64,000 nucleotides of DNA. Origin: Streptomyces spororaveus (GTDB taxonomy: Bacteria; Actinomycetota; Actinomycetes; Streptomycetales; Streptomycetaceae). Within the stretch, counting starts at the first letter, position 1; each line of letters starts with the position of its first letter. The translations under genes were made by a program, and so were the position numbers. The stretch spans positions 7,701,501 through 7,765,500 of the forward strand of contig NZ_BNED01000005.1 of assembly GCF_016755875.1 (NCBI RefSeq), read 5' to 3'. A model generated the notes under the pieces. The model saw only the letters and a program-made list of their open reading frames with translations, was not told the DNA's origin and made no database searches. This document shows positions 59,384 through 64,000 of the stretch, piece after piece.

Positions 59384-60745
59384 ATGCCTCGCCCTCTGCG
59401 GGTAGCAATCGTCGGTGCCGGCCCCGCCGGTATCTACGCCGCCGACGCGCTGCTGAAGTCCGAGGCTGCCGTCGAGCCCGGTGTGTCCATCGACCTCTTC
59501 GAGCGGATGCCCGCTCCCTTCGGCCTGATCCGCTACGGCGTCGCCCCCGACCACCCCCGGATCAAGGGCATCATCACCGCCCTCCACCAGGTGCTCGACA
59601 AGCCGCAGGTGCGTCTCTTCGGGAACGTCGACTACCCGAACGACATCAGCCTCGACGAGCTGCACTCCTTCTACGACGCCGTGATCTTCTCCACCGGTGC
59701 CACGGCCGACCGCGCGCTGGCCATCCCGGGCGTCGACCTCGACGGCTCCTACGGCGCCGCCGACTTCGTCTCCTGGTACGACGGCCACCCGGACGTCCCG
59801 CGCACCTGGCCGCTGGAGGCCGAGAAGGTCGCCGTGCTCGGTGTCGGCAACGTCGCCCTCGACGTCGCGCGCATCCTCGCGAAGACGGCCGACGAGCTGC
59901 TGCCGACCGAGATCCCCGCGAACGTCTACGACGGGCTCAAGGCGAACAAGGCCCTGGAGGTGCACGTCTTCGGCCGCCGCGGACCGGCCCAGGCCAAGTT
60001 CAGCCCCATGGAGCTGCGCGAGCTGGACCACTCGCCCAACATCGAGGTCATCGTCAACCCCGAGGACATCGACTACGACGAGGGCTCCATAGCCACGCGC
60101 CGCGGCAACAAGCAGGCCGACATGGTCGCCAAGACCCTGGAGAACTGGGCGATCCGCGACATCGGCGAGCGCCCGCACAAGCTGTTCCTGCACTTCTTCG
60201 AGTCGCCCGCCGAGATCCTCGGCGAGGACGGCAAGGTCGTCGGGCTGCGCACCGAGCGCACCGAGCTCGACGGCACGGGCAACGTCAAGGGCACGGGCAA
60301 CTTCACCGACTGGGACATCCAGTCCGTCTACCGGGCCGTGGGCTACCTCTCCGACGAGCTGCCCAAGCTGCCCTGGGACGTCGAGTCCGGCACGGTCCCG
60401 GACGAGGGCGGCCGGGTGATCGAAGCCGGTGGCCACCTGCAGTCGACGTACGTCACCGGATGGATCCGGCGCGGTCCGGTCGGCCTGATCGGCCACACCA
60501 AGGGGGACGCGAACGAGACCGTCGCGAACCTGCTCGCCGACCACGCGGAGGGCCGCCTGAGCGAGCCTGCCGCCCCGGCGCCGGAGGCCGTGGAGGCCTT
60601 CCTCGCCGAGCGCAGCGTCCGCTACACGACGTGGGAGGGCTGGCACCGGCTGGACGCGGCCGAGAAGGCGCTCGGCGAGCCCCAGGGCCGCGAGCGGGTG
60701 AAGATCGTCGAGCGCGAGGACATGCTCGACGCGAGCGGAGCGTAG
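59384..60745 (+). CDS. fprA: FprA-type ferredoxin-NADP+ reductase
   Basis: A 453-residue flavoprotein of the adrenodoxin-reductase type. The FAD-binding motif VAIVGAGPAGIYAA starts at residue 7 and the second FAD segment has PFGLIRYGVAPDHPRIKGI. The NADP Rossmann VAVLGVGNVALDVARIL sits near 150, and the closing GWIRRGPVGLIGHTKGDA binds FAD. Length matches FprA. It passes electrons between NADPH and ferredoxin, often for P450s. TTAGGTTTACCTT about 50 bp upstream only weakly resembles an iron box. It is followed by a 13-bp hairpin terminator. Confidence 0.92.
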   Translation: MPRPLRVAIVGAGPAGIYAADALLKSEAAVEPGVSIDLFERMPAPFGLIRYGVAPDHPRIKGIITALHQVLDKPQVRLFGNVDYPNDISLDELHSFYDAVIFSTGATADRALAIPGVDLDGSYGAADFVSWYDGHPDVPRTWPLEAEKVAVLGVGNVALDVARILAKTADELLPTEIPANVYDGLKANKALEVHVFGRRGPAQAKFSPMELRELDHSPNIEVIVNPEDIDYDEGSIATRRGNKQADMVAKTLENWAIRDIGERPHKLFLHFFESPAEILGEDGKVVGLRTERTELDGTGNVKGTGNFTDWDIQSVYRAVGYLSDELPKLPWDVESGTVPDEGGRVIEAGGHLQSTYVTGWIRRGPVGLIGHTKGDANETVANLLADHAEGRLSEPAAPAPEAVEAFLAERSVRYTTWEGWHRLDAAEKALGEPQGRERVKIVEREDMLDASGA

Positions 60746-60751
60746 TGCGAG

Positions 60752-60782
60752 AGGGCCGGGACCCGGACGGGGTCCCGGCCCT
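60752..60782 (+). terminator. Hairpin terminator after fprA
   Basis: A 13-bp perfect stem (60752-60764 with 60770-60782) and a 5-base loop, directly after the stop codon. Confidence 0.7.
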
Positions 60783-60847
60783 TCGTGCGTGCGGCGCCCG
60801 AACGCAGGCGCCGCCGGGGGAGGGGCACGCTCGCGGTCCCGGTCCGC

Positions 60848-61366
60848 TCAGAAGCCCCGGTCGCGCTCCAGCACGCCCCGTACGAAGGCCGCCTGCCCGG
60901 CGTGCTGGAGGTCGTCCTCCAGCACGCTGACCAGGCGCACCCCGAGGGTGACGGGCGGATCCCAGCGTTCGTCGACCACCCGGTCCAGCTCGGCGGCGGC
61001 GAGGCCGCGGACGAACCGCGCGGTCCGCTCGTGCACCGCGTCGAAGTACCCCAGCAGCAGCTCGCCCGAGTCGACCCGGACGGTGTAGACGTCCCGCGAG
61101 GAGTGGCCGTACCCGGTCGACCCGGCGGGCAGCGGCAGCGCGAACCGCTCCGACCAGCCCTCGGAGTCCCAGACCTGCTCGGTGCCGGCCGCGTCCGCGA
61201 TGTGGTCGTCCTGGATCCGGGTCAGGTGCCAGACGAGCCAGGTGACCGAGTTCGCCGCCGGGTCCACGCGGGCGTTGAGCAGCTCCGGCGGGGCCCCTGT
61301 CACGACCTCGTGCACGATCTCCCGGATGCGTCCGAAACCGTCGGCGATGACGTCCGTAGCCTTCAT
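60848..61366 (-). CDS. DinB-family (DUF664) protein
   Basis: A 172-residue four-helix-bundle protein of the DinB/mycothiol-transferase type. The metal-site histidines lie in WLVWHLTRIQDDHI and EDDLQHAGQAAFVRG. Mycothiol-dependent maleylpyruvate isomerases share this fold, but the DUF664 subgroup like this one is thought to act as a thiol S-transferase. It is not near the gentisate operon (about 20 kb away), so a link is not supported. ATG start at 61366. It is separated from the MFS gene upstream by a long hairpin. Confidence 0.85.
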   Translation of the reverse strand: MKATDVIADGFGRIREIVHEVVTGAPPELLNARVDPAANSVTWLVWHLTRIQDDHIADAAGTEQVWDSEGWSERFALPLPAGSTGYGHSSRDVYTVRVDSGELLLGYFDAVHERTARFVRGLAAAELDRVVDERWDPPVTLGVRLVSVLEDDLQHAGQAAFVRGVLERDRGF

Positions 61367-61381
61367 GCACCCACCATGCAA

Positions 61382-61434
61382 GGCCCGGGGGCCCGACCGC
61401 CGCGAGCGACACGCGGTGGCCGGGCCCCCGGGCC
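61382..61434 (-). terminator. Long-stem hairpin terminator after the MFS gene
   Basis: A perfect 14-bp stem (61382-61395 with 61421-61434). The 25-base loop itself contains a smaller CCGC/GCGG hairpin. It lies between the MFS stop and the DinB start on the same strand. Confidence 0.6.
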
Positions 61435-61464
61435 GGCGGGTCGGGCGATGGTACGGACGTCCGG

Positions 61465-63009
61465 TCAGCGGGTGGCGGCGGCCTTCTCGGCCTTCCCGGC
61501 CTTCCCGGCCTTCCCGGCCTTCTCGCTCACCGCGGCGGGTTCGGCCGCCGCGGGCTGCCCGGCGGCCGCGGCCACGGTGCCCTGACCGCTCCGCAGACCG
61601 ATCCAGCTGATGACCGCGACCAGCGCGAAGGCGACGGCCCCGATCCCGAAGGTGAGGGTGAACCCGGACTCGGCGGGCAGCGGGGGGACCCCCGCGGGCA
61701 GGTGCTCGACGGTCTTGGAGGCCAGGATCGTGGTCACGACGGCGCTGCCGATCGCGCTGCCCGTGGAGCGGGAGATCGAGTTGATGCCGTTGGCGATGCC
61801 GCTCTGGTGGTGCGGGACGCTGGACATGATCACGGCCGGCATGGCGGCGTAGCCGAAGCTGACGGCCGCACCGACGACGAGCCCGGCGCCGATCACCGAG
61901 AGGGTGTGCTCGTGGTCCAGGACCAGCCAGGCGAAGCCGGCCGCGCCGAGAGCCGCGGCCAGGGCCAGGGCCGTACGCGGGCCGCGGTGGCGCACGATCT
62001 GGCCGCCCACGGGCGAGGCGAGGAGCGAGACGATGGCGCCGGGCAGCAGGAACTGCACGGAGGCGCGCAGGATGGAGGCGTCGAAGCCGTAGCCGGTGAG
62101 GGCCTCGGGCATCTGGACGAGGTACGAGACGCCCAGGAAGTTCGCGAACATCCCGAAGCCGACGAGGACGCCGGCCAGGTTGGCCATGAGCACCGGGCGG
62201 TGGACGAACATCTTCATGTCGACGAGCGGTTCGCGCACCTTGCGCTCGACGAGCACCCAGACGGCGGCCATGACGGCGGCGCCGGCGAAGCTGCCCAGCG
62301 TACGGGCGGAGCCCCAGCCCCACTCGTGGCCCTGGGAGATCGGCAGCAGGAGCAGCAGCAGCGCGATGCCGAGGGTCAGCGCGCCGAGGAAGTCGGTGCG
62401 CCCGCCGGTCTTGTGGCGGGTGGCGGGGACGAGGAACACGACCGCGAGCAGGGCGAGGACCGCGAAGCCGGTCGCCATCCAGAAGGCGTTGCGGTAGTCC
62501 GCGCCGTCGCCGGAGGTGAGCAGTCCGGTCGCGACGAGCGCGAGCCCGCTGCCGAACGCGAGCGTGCCGCTGACCAGGGCCATGGCACCCGGCAGCTTCT
62601 GCGGCCGGACCTCTTCGCGCAGGACCGACAGGGCCAGCGGGAAGATCGCGGTGGCGGCTCCCTGGAGCACCCGGCCCAGGATCAGCAGCGGCAGCGAGGA
62701 CGCCAGCGCGGCGATGACGGAGCCGGCGACCATGACGCCGAGCACGGCGACCAGGGTGGGCTTCTTGCCGTGCTGGTCGCCGAACCGGCCCAGCAGCGGG
62801 GTGAAGACGGCGGCCGACAGCAGGGTGGCGGTGGTCACCCAGCTCACATTGGCCGTGGTGGTGCCGAGGTCCTGGCGGATGAGGCCGAGGATCGGGACCG
62901 GGAGGGTCTGCATCATCGACACGACCATGGCGGCCAGGCTCAGGGCGAAGACGATGACCGTCTCGTTCCGGTGCCCGGCGGCCGGGGTGGCGGGGGAGGG
63001 GGTGCTCAT
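61465..63009 (-). CDS. DHA2-type MFS drug exporter, 14 helices
   Basis: A 514-residue MFS protein of the EmrB/QacA type. About 14 helices are visible, with LGRFGDQHGKKPTLVAVLG as motif A and GRVLQGAATAIFPLALSVL as motif C. Its C-terminal tail is a Lys/Ala/Gly repeat (KAGKAGKAGKAEKAA) encoded by 9-bp copies. It is divergent from the MarR gene with paired operator-like sites between, so drug- or phenol-induced export under MarR control is likely. The ATG at 63009 is preferred; longer upstream frames cross the promoter. Confidence 0.9.
   Translation of the reverse strand: MSTPSPATPAAGHRNETVIVFALSLAAMVVSMMQTLPVPILGLIRQDLGTTTANVSWVTTATLLSAAVFTPLLGRFGDQHGKKPTLVAVLGVMVAGSVIAALASSLPLLILGRVLQGAATAIFPLALSVLREEVRPQKLPGAMALVSGTLAFGSGLALVATGLLTSGDGADYRNAFWMATGFAVLALLAVVFLVPATRHKTGGRTDFLGALTLGIALLLLLLPISQGHEWGWGSARTLGSFAGAAVMAAVWVLVERKVREPLVDMKMFVHRPVLMANLAGVLVGFGMFANFLGVSYLVQMPEALTGYGFDASILRASVQFLLPGAIVSLLASPVGGQIVRHRGPRTALALAAALGAAGFAWLVLDHEHTLSVIGAGLVVGAAVSFGYAAMPAVIMSSVPHHQSGIANGINSISRSTGSAIGSAVVTTILASKTVEHLPAGVPPLPAESGFTLTFGIGAVAFALVAVISWIGLRSGQGTVAAAAGQPAAAEPAAVSEKAGKAGKAGKAEKAAATR
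61482..61526 (-). repeat. Five-fold 9-bp repeat encoding the exporter's Lys-Ala-Gly tail
   Basis: On the plus strand CCTTCCCGG occurs three times exactly (61491-61517), flanked by CCTTCTCGG (61482-61490) and CCTTCTCGC (61518-61526). Copy number can vary without frameshift. Confidence 0.65.
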
Positions 63010-63065
63010 GGCTGGGGTGAACCTTCTTCGTGTTTCGGAGCAGAAGAGCTTCGGAACGCAGATGT

Positions 63066-63136
63066 TTGACCTTCTCAAGTAACTCGACAGACGGTAGACG
63101 TCGATAGTTAAGGTGGTCAAGTAAACAATTGATAAT
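63066..63136. promoter_or_regulatory. Divergent MFS/MarR promoter region with repeated operator motif
   Basis: TCAAGTAAC (63075-63083) and TCAAGTAAA (63117-63125) are direct repeats 42 bp apart, about four helical turns. TTGACC (63066-63071) and GGTCAA (63115-63120) are inverted. GATAAT (63131-63136) is a -10-like element for the MarR gene. These are likely MarR sites. Confidence 0.5.
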
Positions 63137-63163
63137 GTGAAACAACCTGAGTACGCTCCAGGC

Positions 63164-63601
63164 ATGAGCGACACCGCCACGCAGACCCCCACCAAGCTCC
63201 AGCTGCTGGAGCTGCTCGCCGCGATCGGCACCGCCCAGTGGCGCGAGTTCGCGGCCGCCGCGGCCCAGCACGGACTCACCTCCACCCAGGCCCGGGTCCT
63301 CGCCCAGCTCGACGGCCCCGTGCCCATGCGCGGCCTCGCGACCCTGCTGGTGTGCGACGCCTCCAACGTGACCGGCATCGTCGACCGCCTGGAGGCCCGC
63401 GAGCTGGTGCGCCGCCAGCCGGACCCCGCCGACCGCCGCGTCAAGAACGTCGTGGCGACGGACGCGGGCCGCGAGATCATCCGCCGCGTACGCGAGGAGA
63501 TGCAGGCCATGCACGGCGCGCTGGACACCCTCGACGAGGCCGAGAGCGCGACGCTCTACGCCCTGCTGGGCCGTCTGCGCCCCTCGATGGAGAAGGCCTG
63601 A
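63164..63601 (+). CDS. MarR-family transcriptional regulator
   Basis: A 145-residue winged-helix regulator. HTH and wing are LTSTQARVLAQLD, PMRGLATLLVCDASNVTGIVDRLEARELVRRQPDPADRRVKNV, with long dimerisation helices at both ends. The start is ATG 63164; a GTG at 63137 lies inside the -10 region and is rejected. Divergent to the DHA2 exporter, it probably represses that gene and itself until a phenolic or antibiotic ligand binds. hutD follows after 5 bp. Confidence 0.92.
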   Translation: MSDTATQTPTKLQLLELLAAIGTAQWREFAAAAAQHGLTSTQARVLAQLDGPVPMRGLATLLVCDASNVTGIVDRLEARELVRRQPDPADRRVKNVVATDAGREIIRRVREEMQAMHGALDTLDEAESATLYALLGRLRPSMEKA

Positions 63602-63606
63602 CCGCC

Positions 63607-64000
63607 ATGGACGCGCCGAGCGGCAGCGGGATCCGGATCCTGCGGGCGGCCGACCGGGACGCCGCCGTCTGGAAGAACGGCGGGGGAGTCACCCGGGAGA
63701 TCGCGGCCTGGCCCGAGGGCGCGGGCATGGACGACTTCGGCTGGCGGGTGAGCCTGGCGGAGGTCGCCGCCGACGGGCCGTTCTCCGCCTTCCCCGGCAT
63801 CGGGCGCACCCTGACCCTCGCGGAGGGCGCGGGCATGGACCTCACGGTGGCGGGCGTGGGCCGGCTCGTGGACGAGCGCTTCGCGCCGCAGGACTTCCCC
63901 GGGGACGAGCCGACCGACTGCCGGCTGCTCGCCGGCCCCGTCGTGAACTTCAACGTGATGTACCGCAGGGGCGCGGTGGACGCGCAGACCGCCGTCGTAC
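63607..64000 (+). CDS. hutD: HutD/Ves-family protein (partial, runs off the window)
   Basis: The visible 131 residues open with the HutD mark WKNGGGVTREIAAWP and continue FGWRVSLAEVAADGPFSAFPGIGRTLTLAEG, the bicupin-like HutD fold. A nominal His-utilisation regulator, it is widespread and poorly defined. The C-terminal part is missing at the window end. It begins 5 bp after the MarR stop, so the two are probably one transcript. Confidence 0.85.
   Translation, partial: MDAPSGSGIRILRAADRDAAVWKNGGGVTREIAAWPEGAGMDDFGWRVSLAEVAADGPFSAFPGIGRTLTLAEGAGMDLTVAGVGRLVDERFAPQDFPGDEPTDCRLLAGPVVNFNVMYRRGAVDAQTAVV

Noticed and set aside
60848..61366. Maleylpyruvate isomerase for the gentisate pathway
   Set aside because: It has the DinB fold, but it lies 20 kb away with its own terminators and its sequence fits the DUF664 subgroup better.

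Overview
The window is high-GC DNA with strong third-position GC bias, frequent GTG starts, leaderless-looking promoters and ATGA/GTGA gene overlaps. It encodes a rodlin, a GH19 chitinase, a mycothiol-type DinB protein and many secreted esterases and proteases. Together these point to a Streptomyces chromosome. I see no phage, CRISPR array, origin or rRNA. The only mobile-element trace is a decayed IS21-type IstB fragment near 17.15-17.30 kb.

Layout. 0-5.3 kb: end of an ECF sigma factor, a stand-alone condensation-fold acyltransferase, an LRV-repeat protein, a LysR regulator and a divergent NAD(P)-dependent epimerase. 5.3-11 kb: a HutC-type GntR regulator divergent from a five-gene ABC importer operon (binding protein, two permeases, ATPase, HAD phosphatase), with a clean palindromic operator between them. 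11-22 kb: mixed housekeeping and secreted genes (DUF2330 protein, CoiA-like nuclease, amidase, RidA, ComB-type phosphatase, methyltransferase, secreted carboxylesterase, secreted SurE). 22-31.4 kb: MFS exporter, two PAP2-type membrane proteins (one with both catalytic histidines replaced by glutamine), a type-B carboxylesterase, a LacI regulator, an SMI1/KNR4 double-domain protein, an alpha/beta hydrolase and an RsbW-like ATPase.

32.0-40.3 kb is a six-gene aromatic catabolic operon. It contains an aryl-CoA ligase fused to a hotdog thioesterase, an SdgC/ACMR-type flavin hydroxylase-reductase, a nitrilase, gentisate 1,2-dioxygenase, a FAH-family hydrolase and a maleate isomerase. The inferred route is (nitrile ->) salicylate -> salicylyl-CoA -> gentisyl-CoA -> gentisate -> maleylpyruvate -> maleate + pyruvate -> fumarate. 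It is followed on the other strand by a zinc alcohol dehydrogenase, a DMT transporter and two tandem ATP-grasp ligases.

The most unusual feature is at 45.36-45.62 kb, directly downstream of a 243-aa protein I do not recognise. Two tRNA-like genes are circularly permuted: the 3' half (T-arm, 3' acceptor strand, discriminator) comes first, then a 6-8 nt linker, then the 5' half (5' acceptor strand, D-arm, 5' anticodon strand). Both acceptor stems pair over all seven positions, and the leader and trailer of each unit also pair to extend the anticodon stem. The second unit would carry a CUA (UAG-reading) anticodon.

45.7-64 kb: anti-sigma/ECF sigma pair, DUF1996 protein, phosphotransferase, a gyrB-like ATPase lacking TOPRIM, acetyltransferase, DUF1838 protein, secreted subtilase, large LuxR-type ATPase, chitinase with DasR/chi-type operators, rodlin, DUF5302 protein, FprA-type ferredoxin reductase, DinB protein, and an MFS exporter divergent from a MarR-HutD operon that runs off the end. 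All function calls rest on motif recognition by eye; no database search was run.
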